This document shows, one piece after another, positions 55,445 through 64,000 of a stretch of DNA of 64,000 nt; the stretch's first letter is position 1; each line of letters starts with the position of its first letter. The position numbers and the translations under genes were made by a program. The DNA is taken from positions 558,001 through 622,000 of the forward strand of contig CAVOJD010000006.1 in assembly GCA_963696075.1 (NCBI GenBank). The letters are read 5' to 3'. The notes under the pieces were generated by a model. It was given only the letters and a program-made list of their open reading frames with translations, made no database searches and was not told the DNA's origin. The stretch comes from CAJQQK01 sp963696075. Lineage in GTDB: Bacteria > Pseudomonadota > Alphaproteobacteria > Rhizobiales > Hyphomicrobiaceae.

Positions 55445-57526
55445 TCAGCCGCCTTTGATCCACACATGATTGTCGTGGAACGCAGCCCCGCCGTAGGGAG
55501 CGACCGGCTCCGCGCTGGTCAGTGTGTTGATGCCGACGCCATCGGGATAGTCCTCGTTGGGCATGATGCCCTCGACGATGACGACGCCGGGCTTTACCCC
55601 GTCAAAGCCTTTCGCCCAAAGGCTGATCGTGCCGCGCTCGTTGCCCATCTGGATCTGATCACCGTCGGCAAGGCCAAGGCTCGTCATATCGTCCGGGTGG
55701 ATCAACGCGGTCGGGCGGCCTTCGCGGTTGCGGCTGGTCGGGGTCTCGTTGAAGGAGGAGTTGAGGTAGCCGCGCGCCGGCGAGGTCGCGAGGCGGAAGG
55801 GGTGCTTGGCGTCTGCTTTCTCAATCACGTCCCAATGATCCGGCAGGCGCGGCATCTCGCCGGCAATGCCCCAATCGAATTTGCGCGCAACGGGCACATT
55901 TTCCCAATCCGGCTTGAAGCGGAACTTCTTGTCCCCGTAGGCGAAGCCGTCGAGGTAGTGCGATGTCTCGAAGCCGGGCTGGCAGTCGATCCAACGGTTT
56001 TCCTCGAGCGCCTCGATCGTGCCCCAGCCGGACGCCTGTAGCGTTGCGTCAATGATCTCGCGCGCCGTCATCTTGAAGCCCGGGTGCGTCGCCCCGACAC
56101 GCTCGGCAAGCGCGCAGATGACGTCATGGTTGGAGCGGCATTCGCCCGGCGGCTCAACGAGTTTCGGCCCCAGCATGATGTGGTTCTGGCCGCCCCCCTG
56201 GTAGACGTCGTCGTGCTCGGTGAACATCGTCGCAGGCAGCACGATGTCGGCCATCTTCGCGGTCGCGGTCATGAACTGCTCATGCACGCAGGTGAAAAGA
56301 TCCTGACGCGCGAAGCCTGCCTTTACCTTGGCCTGTTCGGGGGCGACCTGGACCGGATTGGTGTTCTGGATGAAGAGCGCGGTAACCGGCGGGCCATCGC
56401 CAAGGTCGCGCTTGTCGCCCATCAGTACCGGGCCGATGCGGCACATGTCGAGCGTGCGCACCGACGGGTCCCGAACGTCACCGCCCTCGATCAGCGTCTT
56501 GTCCCAATGATAGATCGCGCCGTTGGTGTGGAAGGCACCGCCGCCCTCGTGCTGCCAGGCTCCCGTCACGGCGGGAATGCACAGCGCGGCGTGCATGTTG
56601 TGGGCGCCGTTGCGCTGGCGCGAAAAGCCATAGCCGAGCCGGAAGAACGTCTTGGGCGTCGTGCCAACGAGACGCGCGAAGGCCTCGATCTCCGCAACCG
56701 AAAGGCCGGTGATGGCGGCGGCCCATTCTGGTGTGCGTGTCGCGAGATGGCTTTCGAGTTCGTCCGGACAATCGGTGTAGCGCGCGAGATAGTCACGGTC
56801 AGCGAGGCCATCACGGAACAGGACGTGCATCACCGCACACGCCAGCGCGCCGTCTGTGCCCGGCCTGAGACACAGCGCCATGTCCGCCTGCTGCATGGTG
56901 CCGTTGTTGTAGATATCGATCGCGACGATCTTGGCGCCGCGTGTCTTGCGCGCCTTGACCGCGTGGCTCATCACGTTGACTTGTGTGTTGACGGGGTTGG
57001 TGCCCCAGATGACGACGCAGTCCGCTGCCGCCATCTCGCGCGGATCAGCGCCGCGCAGCGCCCCCGTGCCTGCCGCCCATCCCGTCCACGCCAGCGTCGT
57101 GCAGATCGACTGGTACATGTCGGAATACTTTTTGGCATGCCGGAACCGGTTGATCCCATCGCGCATGACGAGGCCCATTGTGCCCGCGAAATAGTAGGGC
57201 CAGACCGCTTCCGCGCCGTGTGTGCGTTCCGACTTCAGCAGCGCTTCTGCGGTGATGTCCAACGCGGCGTCCCACGAGATGGGCTCGAACTCGCCCGACC
57301 CCTTCTCGCCCTTGCGCCGCAGCGGATGGGTCAGGCGGTCCGGGTGATTGGCGCGTTCCGCATACCGCGCGACCTTCGCGCAGATGACGCCGTCGGTGTA
57401 GGTGTTTGCCGAAGCACCATAGACCCGGCCGATGCGCCCGTCCGCTTGGAGTTCGATCTCGAGCGCGCATGTCGAGGGGCAGTCGTGCGGACAGGCTGAA
57501 AAGCCGATGGGTTTGGTGCCGTCCAT
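55445..57526 (-). CDS. Molybdopterin oxidoreductase, DMSO-reductase superfamily
   Basis: 693 residues. The N-terminal 4Fe-4S site is ACPHDCPSTCALEIEL with a further Cys in DGVICAKVARY. Mo-bisMGD binding regions follow: CVVIWGTNPVNTQVNVM, VAIDIYNNGTMQQADMALCL, RPGTDGALACAVMHVL, and the C-terminal dinucleotide-binding domain with LATSPARGYLNSSFNETPTS. There is no Tat signal, so it is cytoplasmic. No partner subunit, electron carrier or dedicated chaperone gene is adjacent. The substrate cannot be read. Confidence 0.92.
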   Translation of the reverse strand: MDGTKPIGFSACPHDCPSTCALEIELQADGRIGRVYGASANTYTDGVICAKVARYAERANHPDRLTHPLRRKGEKGSGEFEPISWDAALDITAEALLKSERTHGAEAVWPYYFAGTMGLVMRDGINRFRHAKKYSDMYQSICTTLAWTGWAAGTGALRGADPREMAAADCVVIWGTNPVNTQVNVMSHAVKARKTRGAKIVAIDIYNNGTMQQADMALCLRPGTDGALACAVMHVLFRDGLADRDYLARYTDCPDELESHLATRTPEWAAAITGLSVAEIEAFARLVGTTPKTFFRLGYGFSRQRNGAHNMHAALCIPAVTGAWQHEGGGAFHTNGAIYHWDKTLIEGGDVRDPSVRTLDMCRIGPVLMGDKRDLGDGPPVTALFIQNTNPVQVAPEQAKVKAGFARQDLFTCVHEQFMTATAKMADIVLPATMFTEHDDVYQGGGQNHIMLGPKLVEPPGECRSNHDVICALAERVGATHPGFKMTAREIIDATLQASGWGTIEALEENRWIDCQPGFETSHYLDGFAYGDKKFRFKPDWENVPVARKFDWGIAGEMPRLPDHWDVIEKADAKHPFRLATSPARGYLNSSFNETPTSRNREGRPTALIHPDDMTSLGLADGDQIQMGNERGTISLWAKGFDGVKPGVVIVEGIMPNEDYPDGVGINTLTSAEPVAPYGGAAFHDNHVWIKGG

Positions 57527-57819
57527 GATCGCTGCGTCTCCTGCCGTGTGGCGATGTCTCGTTCGCGCCGCAGGCTAGCGGAGTTCGCAGGCGAGGCAAG
57601 GGTGTCGTTTATTTCCGGCCTTGGCCGGCGCTGCTGCGGCCGTCGGATCAATCCCACGCACGGTTTCACAGGGAGAAAGATGAGGCCGAGGAGCGGATAA
57701 GGCGGGGCTCTGCCAATCCGTTTGGAAGCCATCGCATGACACCCGCTCCGGAAACGCGGTAAGCTCGCCCAGAGCAACCACGGGCACCAAAAAAAGCCCG
57801 CGCCCGCCAGGAGAGCCGC

Positions 57820-58539
57820 ATGGACGCCGAACTCGATACCGAACTGATGAACAAGCTGCGCTTGGTGAGCGTCGCGACGCTGACGACGGTTCTTTATAAG
57901 CGCGGCTTCCGCAATCAGTTCATCCACGGCGTCGGCCCGATCAACCCGGATGGCCGGCGCATGGTCGGCCCCGCCTATACCGTGCGCACGATCCCCTCGC
58001 GTGAAGACAAGGCCGTCCCGGCAATCCTGTCTGACCGCGCCTATCCCGGCCGGGCCGCGATCGAAGCCTGTCCGCCGGGCTACGTTCTGGTATTCGACAG
58101 CCGCCAGGACCCGCGCTCGGCGTCGGGCGGCGATATTCTCATGACGCGCCTGATGGTGCGCGGCGTCGAGGGCTGCATCACCGATGGCGGCATGCGTGAT
58201 TCAGGTGAGATCGAGGAGATGGATTTCCCCGTCTACCAGGCCCAGCCCGCGCCGCCGATTTCGCTCCTGCACCATCTCGCCGTCGATTCCAACGTGCCGA
58301 TCGCGTGCGGCGGCGCACCGGTCTATCCCGGCGACATCATGGTCGGCGACGACGAGGGCGTGGTCGCGGTGCCGGCGGATATCGCCGCGCCAGTGGCTGA
58401 TGAAGCGCTCGAGATGACGGCGTATGAGGATTTCGCAGCAGAAGAAGTCCGCCGCGGCGCGGAACTGTTCAGCGTTTATCCCCAGACCGACCTGTCGCGC
58501 CAGAAGTTCGAGGCGTGGCGTCGTCAGCGGGGGCGGTGA
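57820..58539 (+). CDS. RraA-like family protein
   Basis: 239 residues. LRLVSVATLTTVLYKRGFRN, GPAYTVRTIPSREDKAVPAI, the GDILMTRLMVRGVEGCITDG followed by GMRDSGEI, and PGDIMVGDDEGVVAVPADIA are the RraA / HMG aldolase landmarks. The block GCITDGGMRDSGEI contains the metal-site Arg-Asp. It is more distant from the copy at 25959 than a recent duplication would be. The ATG has AGGAGAG upstream. It is divergent from the molybdopterin gene. Confidence 0.85.
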   Translation: MDAELDTELMNKLRLVSVATLTTVLYKRGFRNQFIHGVGPINPDGRRMVGPAYTVRTIPSREDKAVPAILSDRAYPGRAAIEACPPGYVLVFDSRQDPRSASGGDILMTRLMVRGVEGCITDGGMRDSGEIEEMDFPVYQAQPAPPISLLHHLAVDSNVPIACGGAPVYPGDIMVGDDEGVVAVPADIAAPVADEALEMTAYEDFAAEEVRRGAELFSVYPQTDLSRQKFEAWRRQRGR

Positions 58540-58575
58540 CACCACCCCCACCGTCAGGTGGCCGCACAGTCCCTG

Positions 58576-59100
58576 TCACTCATAATTCTCAAGCTGAAGA
58601 ATATCGTTGAAGCGGTTGAACGCGCCGCACAGCGCCGTGCGCCACGTCAGTTCCATGATCTGGGCATCGGAGAAGTGTTCCCTGAGCCGCGCGAAGATTT
58701 CATCGCGCGTCCGGTTCCAGGCGTTCGTGACCGCGATCGCGTATTCGACCACCAGCTTGTCGACCTCGTCGAGTTCGGGATGGTCCTTGTAGTTGAGCAG
58801 ATCCTGTGCGCCCGCCTCCGAGACGCCCTGCACGGCAAGCTTCGGTGCGTGATGGGCAACGCAATAGGGACACTCGTTGAGCAGCGAAACGGTGACGATC
58901 GCAAGCTCGATATAGCGCTTCGGCGTCACGCCTTCTTCCGCGAGTTCGGTGAGCATCCCCCAGCCGTGTTCGAAGATCGGACGACGATGGGCCATCACGC
59001 CGGCCTGGTCGGCGAAGTCACCATAGGAGAGCATCTTGTCCCATAGCGGATGCAACTCTTGCGGCAGGTCTTCGCGGGTCTTGGGCTCGATGCGTGGCAT
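58576..59100 (-). CDS. Carboxymuconolactone decarboxylase / AhpD-like protein
   Basis: 174 residues. RYIELAIVTVSLLNECPYCV, AHHAPKLAVQGVSEAG carries the CxxC-H motif (CPYC, then H) of AhpD-type alkylhydroperoxidases and CMD proteins. The C-terminal helix is IMELTWRTALCGAFNRFNDI. It is likely a thiol peroxidase or stress protein; substrate unknown. The ATG at 59100 gives a normal N-terminus (MPRIEPKTREDL). It lies 34 nt after the isomerase on the same strand. Confidence 0.9.
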   Translation of the reverse strand: MPRIEPKTREDLPQELHPLWDKMLSYGDFADQAGVMAHRRPIFEHGWGMLTELAEEGVTPKRYIELAIVTVSLLNECPYCVAHHAPKLAVQGVSEAGAQDLLNYKDHPELDEVDKLVVEYAIAVTNAWNRTRDEIFARLREHFSDAQIMELTWRTALCGAFNRFNDILQLENYE

Positions 59101-59134
59101 GGGAACTCCCGTTTGCGATGGGTATGATGCGATA

Positions 59135-60007
59135 TCAGGACGGAGCGAGGCACCGCTCAACCGCCGCCTTGAGCGCGCGGAACGAGGCGCGCGTGCCCTC
59201 CAAGGGTTGGTCGGGCGTGTGGGTCTCGAGCGAAAACGTCAATTGTCGCCCGTTCGCGGCTGAAAACAGCGCGGCAAGGTAGTCGTCGAGTTTCACGTCG
59301 CCCTGGCCAAGCGGCACGAACCGGCCCTGCGCCGCTGAATAATCCTTGAAGTGGACGTGGGCAACGCGCGGCATGATCCGGGCGACGAGATCATCCGAGG
59401 GAAACTCGCCGACGTGCGCGCTGTTGCCGATGTCGGGCAAGCCCTGCAGCCGTGGATGATCGAAATGCGCGAGCGCGGCTGCGAGTTCGTCGAAGCGCCC
59501 GATATTGCAAACGGGCTCGTTCTCGAGCAGCAGCACCTTGTCGTGCACCTCGGCGTGCGCGATGAGGCGCTCCAGTGCCGGCGAAAGGTCATCGAGCGCA
59601 AAGTCATCGTGCGTCAGGTAGGAGAAGATCCTGAGGTTCTTCGTCTCGAAGATGTCGGCGACCCGGATGGCATCCTGTGTCAGGTCGTCATCGCTGCGCC
59701 CGGCCCGGTCGAAGCCGAACTGATCACCGAGATCGCTGGCCGATTTGCCGGGCATCGCCCATTTCAGGATCGGCGTCGCGATGCCGGCAACCGAGAGCCC
59801 GGCCGCATGGATGCGCCGCGCGGCGTCGCGCGCCTGGTCATCGCTCAGCGACAGCGGCGCAATGCCGTCGACCATGCGGATCTCGACGCTGTCGAGGCCT
59901 TCTTCGCGGCAGAATGCGATGCAGGCATCAAGGTGCGGCCCGGTCTCATCCGAGATGACGGCGTAATGGGGCGTTGGCGGGCGCAAAGTGTCAGTTGATC
60001 GGTTCAT
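59135..60007 (-). CDS. Sugar phosphate isomerase/epimerase family TIM barrel
   Basis: 290 residues, xylose-isomerase-like TIM barrel. Metal-ligand strands: DSVEIRMVDG, VLLLENEPVCNIG (Glu), LQGLPDIGNSAHVGEFPSDD (Asp, His), VAHVHFKDYS (His) and FSLETHTPDQP (Glu). These are consistent with a divalent-metal isomerase/epimerase. The substrate is unknown. It heads a two-gene unit with the AhpD-like gene. Confidence 0.88.
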   Translation of the reverse strand: MNRSTDTLRPPTPHYAVISDETGPHLDACIAFCREEGLDSVEIRMVDGIAPLSLSDDQARDAARRIHAAGLSVAGIATPILKWAMPGKSASDLGDQFGFDRAGRSDDDLTQDAIRVADIFETKNLRIFSYLTHDDFALDDLSPALERLIAHAEVHDKVLLLENEPVCNIGRFDELAAALAHFDHPRLQGLPDIGNSAHVGEFPSDDLVARIMPRVAHVHFKDYSAAQGRFVPLGQGDVKLDDYLAALFSAANGRQLTFSLETHTPDQPLEGTRASFRALKAAVERCLAPS

Positions 60008-60058
60008 GGCGATGTGAGACTAGCGGAACCCTGTCGATCTGTCTTTTGTTGGGATCCA

Positions 60059-61501
60059 TCATCGGCACAAAATCTTGCGGCGCGGCCATAGGCACCGCCC
60101 GCTCCCCCGCATCCCACAACCGCCGGTGGGACACAGCCGCCGGCGGCACTCCCATTTCGTTTCCCGCCGGCACCGCCCGCCCTCGGATTGGGATCGGTCA
60201 GTCGCACTCTGCGGGCGTGTTTCCGGCTGCGGGCGCGCTTCAGGCTTCGCCGTCGGCGCGGCCTTGGCGCAGATCGGCGTCTTGAGAGCTTTGAGCACCT
60301 CAAGCGCCTCGGGCGCCGCGGACTTCAGCTCGAACGTCGTGCGGGCACGTTGATTGAAGCGCACCATCGCGAGCTGCGATTGCACGCCCCATCTCCCGTC
60401 GATCGCGCCAGCGTAGCAGTTGAGCCGTTTCAATTCACTCTGCTGCGCTTTGCGAAGCTCGTCTGGTGACAGCAAAGCCAGCGGATTGGGCTCGATCGAT
60501 TTATGGCGCGCAAGGTCCGCGATGCGCGCGCGGGCAAATTTGGCGAAGATGCTCTCCGGAAACTCGTTCGCAAAGGCTTCCAGGATCGCAGCATTGTTGG
60601 AGTGCTGCGTGACGATCCAGGCCTTGGCGGCAGCACTCATTGGTGCCATCCGCGGGGGCTCGTGATCCTCCATTTTCGTGACTGGGCCAGCACTCGCGGC
60701 AGCGTTATCAGGCGCGCCATCAGCCGGTGGCCGTCCGGCCAGATAGATCTCGGGCAACGCCGGAAAGGAGAGCCAAGGGTCCTGTTGAATTCTTGCGCGA
60801 ACCCTGAGTTGCACCCGGCGAAACATGGCAACGGCCTCGATCCCTGGCTTGGCGAGTTCCTCGGCCAGGATGCGTGCATAGGGCCCGCCGCCAGCGCCCT
60901 CGTCGGATGCCGTTGCACCGGGCGCGGTCGAATAGGCAACGAGCAGGCCGGCCTTCGTTGCGATCGGCACGAAGCCCTTGCTCTGTCTGGCTGATTTTGC
61001 GCGCGAAGCAGGCGTAATCAATTCGTCACGGCAGGCATCGAAGACAACGAAGTGAGTGGCGTTGGCGGCAATCGCTGAGAGCCGGTCGATGATCGTGTTC
61101 TGCTCGAAGGCGTAGAGCCAGATGTCCTTGTCCGCGATCGAGCGCACATCGATCGGGATCAGGTAGTTGGCGCGGGTCTCAGGATTCGCGACGCCGTGAC
61201 CTGAATAATAGAAAAAGCCGATCGCGCTATCGCCAGCGTCTCGGAGCTTCATAGCATGACGCCGCACCTCAAGATCGAGAGCACGATACGTCGCGTCGCG
61301 AATGACGGTCACATCGAAGCCGATCTGCCCGAGAGTAGCTGCAATGAGCGCGATATCGTTGTGAGGGTTTTTGAGAGCCCCTACCGCCTGCGTATAGCCG
61401 GCGTTTCCAATCAACAGCGCGTATCGTCCCGACCCGGCGAGGGCACGGTCGGACTGCACCCCTGCAAGGACAGCAAACGCAAGTAGGAGAGCCTGCCACA
61501 T
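60059..61501 (-). CDS. Caspase-fold (metacaspase/orthocaspase-like) protein
   Basis: 480 residues. A signal peptide (MWQALLLAFAVLAGVQSDRA, LAG) precedes a peptidase C14 domain. RYALLIGNAGYTQAVGALKN starts the p20 part, the catalytic His is in FFYYSGHGV and the catalytic Cys in VVFDACRDE, both present. After residue ~280 comes a helical part (NNAAILEAFANEFPES), then a segment like bacterial SEL1/peptidoglycan-binding-like repeats (LNCYAGAIDGRWGVQSQLAM). The last 40 residues are Cys/Arg-rich (CRRETKWECRRRLCPTGGCG) with six Cys. The start at 61501 is the first Met before the signal. Confidence 0.85.
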   Translation of the reverse strand: MWQALLLAFAVLAGVQSDRALAGSGRYALLIGNAGYTQAVGALKNPHNDIALIAATLGQIGFDVTVIRDATYRALDLEVRRHAMKLRDAGDSAIGFFYYSGHGVANPETRANYLIPIDVRSIADKDIWLYAFEQNTIIDRLSAIAANATHFVVFDACRDELITPASRAKSARQSKGFVPIATKAGLLVAYSTAPGATASDEGAGGGPYARILAEELAKPGIEAVAMFRRVQLRVRARIQQDPWLSFPALPEIYLAGRPPADGAPDNAAASAGPVTKMEDHEPPRMAPMSAAAKAWIVTQHSNNAAILEAFANEFPESIFAKFARARIADLARHKSIEPNPLALLSPDELRKAQQSELKRLNCYAGAIDGRWGVQSQLAMVRFNQRARTTFELKSAAPEALEVLKALKTPICAKAAPTAKPEARPQPETRPQSATDRSQSEGGRCRRETKWECRRRLCPTGGCGMRGSGRCLWPRRKILCR

Positions 61502-61707
61502 ATGCCGTCGCCTATGAGTCTTTCGCAGGCGGGATAGCGTGACACTGACTTTGCCGCCAGATAAAGCGGTCATCAGCCAGACGCGCGATCTGGTCATGAG
61601 CCGTGCGAAAGACTTTTGCGGATCTGTTTACCTTAGCACGTGTAAACCCGCGCGGAAACGGCCCCAATCAGGCGGCAGAAAGCTGTAAATGGTGGACGGC
61701 GCGCCAC

Positions 61708-63105
61708 TCAGCCCCGCTCATGCACCCTGAAATTGAGCCCGCCGCGCGGCGTCAGCGTCACCGTGGCGTTGATGCCGGGCGGCTCGGTGCCGATGAACTC
61801 GGGCTGGAAGCGGCGCAGCAGGATGGAGAGCGCCAGCGTGTTCTCGACCTGGCTCATGGCCCCGCCGATGCATGAGCGCCGTCCGCCGCCGAACGGCAGG
61901 TAGGTATATTTCTGGCGCTTCTTGGCGGCATCCCCCATCCAGCGCTCAGGCCGGAATTCTTCCGGGTCCTCCCAGAAGCGCGGGTCATGATGGGCGCCAT
62001 AGGCAAACAGCACGACGCGGTCGCCGGGTTCGACCTTCTTGCCGCCGATCTCGTCTTCTTCCGTGGCGACGCGGATAAGCCCCCAGATCGGCGGATAAAG
62101 CCGCATCGTCTCCTGGATGACCGCGCGCGTGTAGGCGAGGGCTGAATAATCGGCCGCCGTCGGCTCACGGTCGCCGTAGCACCGCCTCGCCCTCGCGCGC
62201 GGATGCGCTCGGCGGCTTCCGGATGGACGGAGGTGAGATACATCGCCCACGCAAGCGTCAGCGCCGTCGTCTCGGTGCCAGCCCACAGGTATTGCTTGAA
62301 CTCGTCGATGGCCTGCTGCGTGATCGAACTCCGGCACGCTCTCGGATCGGCGACGGCAGCCTCGATCATCTTGAGCAGCGTCTTTTCGCGATGTTCGCGC
62401 GGATCGGCGGCGAGCACGGTCGCGGCACCGCGCCCCACACCTCCATCGCCTTCGCAGCGCTCTCTGCCGTCGGTGATTCGAAGTCCGTCGCCGGCGACCT
62501 TCTTGAGCCGGATCGACTTGTGGTTCATCACGTCGGTGTAGGTCTTCACGCACTTGAACACGAAGTGCGGATTGAAGGGCATGTCGCGGTCGAACAGCGC
62601 CTTGCAGATCATGTCGGCGGCAAGCGTCCAGGTCTGCTCGACCATCTCGAACGTCTTCGCCCGACTTCGCCAGTTCTCTGCCCAGTCGTCCATCTTCGTG
62701 ATTGATGGCCTGCGACGAAATAGGGGATGTAATCGACGAACATGTCGGGGTGGAAGGCCGGCTGCTGCGGCATCCGGATCTTCTGCCACAGCGCGCCGTC
62801 GTGCGTGATCATCGACTTGCCGAAGATCGGGCGCAGGCCGTCGAAATACTTCTGTAGTTGTCAACTTTCGTGACCAGGACGTGCTTGAAATGATCCGGCT
62901 CGGACAGCAGCAGGATGCGCTGGTTGGCAAGGTTGATCGAGATCACGCCGCCGTAGCGCTGGGTCATCTGGCAGAGCACGCCCATGGGGTTGTCGGGCCC
63001 CTTGAGAAGCGGTGTCAGCTTGAACCAGATCGACAATTCATCGCCGAGTTGGTGCACGTGGGCAGGCTCTGTTTTCGGGACTTCGGTTTTCGCGACGACC
63101 GTCAT
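61708..63105 (-). pseudogene. Cytochrome P450 with about eight frameshifts
   Basis: The pieces read as one P450: N-terminus MTVVAKTEVPKTEPAHVHQL, ...LLLSEPDHFKHVLVTK, MITHDGALWQKIRMPQQPAF, ...FKQYLWAGTETTALTLAWAM (I helix AGTET), ETMRLYPPIWG (K helix ExxR), FRPERWMGD and the haem loop LPFGGGRRSCIGG, ending GLNFRVHERG. These lie in different frames, with shifts near 62855, 62705, 62490, 62425, 62345, 62320 and two between 62185 and 62205. Several are explained by one lost G or C. The ATG at 63105 has GGAGGA upstream. The intact residues between shifts argue for recent breakage or sequence error rather than old decay. Confidence 0.85.
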
Positions 63106-63383
63106 GGCTTCGGCTTTCCTCCGCTTCATGTTCACGGTCAGGAGGCAAGTGCCTTGCCAACCCCGGCCCAGAACATCTCTTGCGCGGCACAAGCACCCAC
63201 TTTGGTAAAGATCAGCCAAACTGAGCCAATTCGCACAAAGCAGGCGACAACAATGGATTGGCGGGTTAGGCCCTTGCGCGGGCGAAGTCCAGGAAGGCGC
63301 TGCTATTTGGCGCGCCCCTGAGGCCAAGCGGGCGCAGCAAGTATGAAGGCCGACCCACCACGACAGCCGCTTGTTCTACGCCT

Positions 63384-64000
63384 TCACGCGTCCTGTGGCG
63401 AGATAAGCACACGGTCCTGGTTAACCGTTTCACTATCGATGATTCGAGGTGATTCAAATGTGACCGCGCCGCTCGCGACCCACTTGAGCGCCGCCGGATA
63501 GAGCCGGTGTTCCGCCTTGAGGATGCGTGCCGCCAACCGGTCGGGGTCGTCCCCCCCGAGCACCGGCACGGCGGCTTGTGCGATAATTGGACCGGCATCC
63601 ATTTCCGGTGTCACGAAATGCACCGTGCAGCCCACGATCTTGACGCCGGCCGCAAGCGCGCGCGCATGCGTGTCCAGGCCCTTGAAGGCGGGCAGGAGGC
63701 TCGGGTGGATGTTGATCATCCGCCCACGCCACGACTCGACGAATTCAGCCGTCATCAACCGCATGAAGCCAGCCAGCGCGACGATTTCGATGTCAGCGTC
63801 GGCAAGCACCTCGCCGATGCGCTGGTCGAAGGCCGCGCGGTCGGCAAAGCCCTTGTGGTCGATCGCAACCGTCTTGATGCCGTGTTGGGCGGCCCAGGCA
63901 AGGCCGCCGGCATCCGCCCGGTTCGAGAGCACCAGCGCGATCTCGGCGGGATAGTCCTCGGCAAGGCTTGCCTCGACCAGCGCCTGCATGTTCGAGCCGC
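63384..64000 (-). CDS. purN: Phosphoribosylglycinamide formyltransferase, N-terminus outside window
   Basis: Purine synthesis enzyme that formylates GAR. The window edge cuts the gene: upstream of MQALVEASLAEDYPAEIALV the frame is open and reads RGSN, the end of the usual ISGRGSNMQAL start. Conserved segments: ALAGFMRLMTAEFVE, MINIHPSLLPAFKGLD with the catalytic His, and the folate-binding HFVTPEMDAGPIIAQAAVPV with the catalytic Asp. It ends ...DSETVNQDRVLISPQDA. The 63106-63383 gap downstream shows no gene that I can support. Confidence 0.95.
   Translation of the reverse strand, partial: GSNMQALVEASLAEDYPAEIALVLSNRADAGGLAWAAQHGIKTVAIDHKGFADRAAFDQRIGEVLADADIEIVALAGFMRLMTAEFVESWRGRMINIHPSLLPAFKGLDTHARALAAGVKIVGCTVHFVTPEMDAGPIIAQAAVPVLGGDDPDRLAARILKAEHRLYPAALKWVASGAVTFESPRIIDSETVNQDRVLISPQDA

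Noticed and set aside
56084..57499. A 471-codon plus-strand frame
   Set aside because: Antisense to the molybdopterin oxidoreductase; composition is Arg/Ala/His-rich with no domain.

Overview
The window is gene-dense, GC-rich chromosomal DNA from an alphaproteobacterium, most likely of the order Hyphomicrobiales (Rhizobiales). The pointers are: an F0 operon atpI-atpB-atpE-atpF'-atpF with the split b/b' pair and no F1 genes; the neighbourhood smc - DsbA-like - DsbA-like - DUF721 (DciA-like) - mutY; a CcrM-type GANTC methyltransferase beside rnhB and a PA0069-type radical SAM gene; an ampD-djlA pair; a class A RNase P RNA; and the two-subunit form of glycine decarboxylase (gcvPB). I saw no prophage, transposase, CRISPR array, tRNA or rRNA. 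Family names come from reading the proteins; no database search was run.

Layout. 1-12.6 kb is housekeeping: the end of gcvPB, the F0 operon with a recognisable promoter and terminator, a membrane-anchored FGE/sulfatase-modifying-like protein, smc, two thioredoxin-fold oxidoreductases, a DciA-like protein and mutY. 12.7-20.9 kb holds an MFS carrier, a YrhK-like protein, ccrM, rnhB, a radical SAM gene, a frameshifted small lipoprotein, two overlapping glycosyltransferase-like genes of the TIGR04283/TIGR04282 type, and a proline-rich membrane protein. 20.9-28.2 kb is accessory: repeat-filled intergenic DNA, a frameshifted flavin-binding protein, a BT1-like carrier, an aldo/keto reductase, and a likely catabolic operon (SDR dehydrogenase, RraA-like aldolase, NIPSNAP protein). 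That operon contains a striking three-unit hairpin array and ends in an intrinsic terminator. rnpB with its own promoter lies at 28.5-28.9 kb.

29-47 kb carries a DUF2147 protein, ampD-djlA, a proline-rich anchored protein, a fused 5-oxoprolinase/hydantoinase gene (broken by one base) with an amino-acid-synthesis-family gene, small hypothetical, PilZ and DUF2852 proteins, a TetR regulator, a class 3 lipase, enoyl-CoA hydratase, a FAD amine oxidoreductase, an FMN-binding glutamate-synthase-like protein, a gamma-glutamylcyclotransferase-like protein and a FAH-family hydratase. 47-64 kb holds a GST, structured intergenic DNA, an ABC-F ATPase, a GYF_2-domain protein, ndk, RidA, a TauD-type dioxygenase, a GNAT acetyltransferase, a molybdopterin oxidoreductase, a second RraA-like protein, an AhpD-like protein, a TIM-barrel isomerase, a caspase-fold protein, a cytochrome P450 broken by about eight indels, and the purN gene, cut by the window edge.

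Two themes stand out. First, several genes carry isolated single-base indels although the protein on both sides stays intact (18267, 22211, 35645 and a cluster at 62.2-62.9 kb). Sequence or assembly error is at least as likely as gene decay. Second, the most unusual non-coding element is the array at 26808-27172: three ~100-nt units, each with hairpins, in which stem sequences change between units while pairing is kept.
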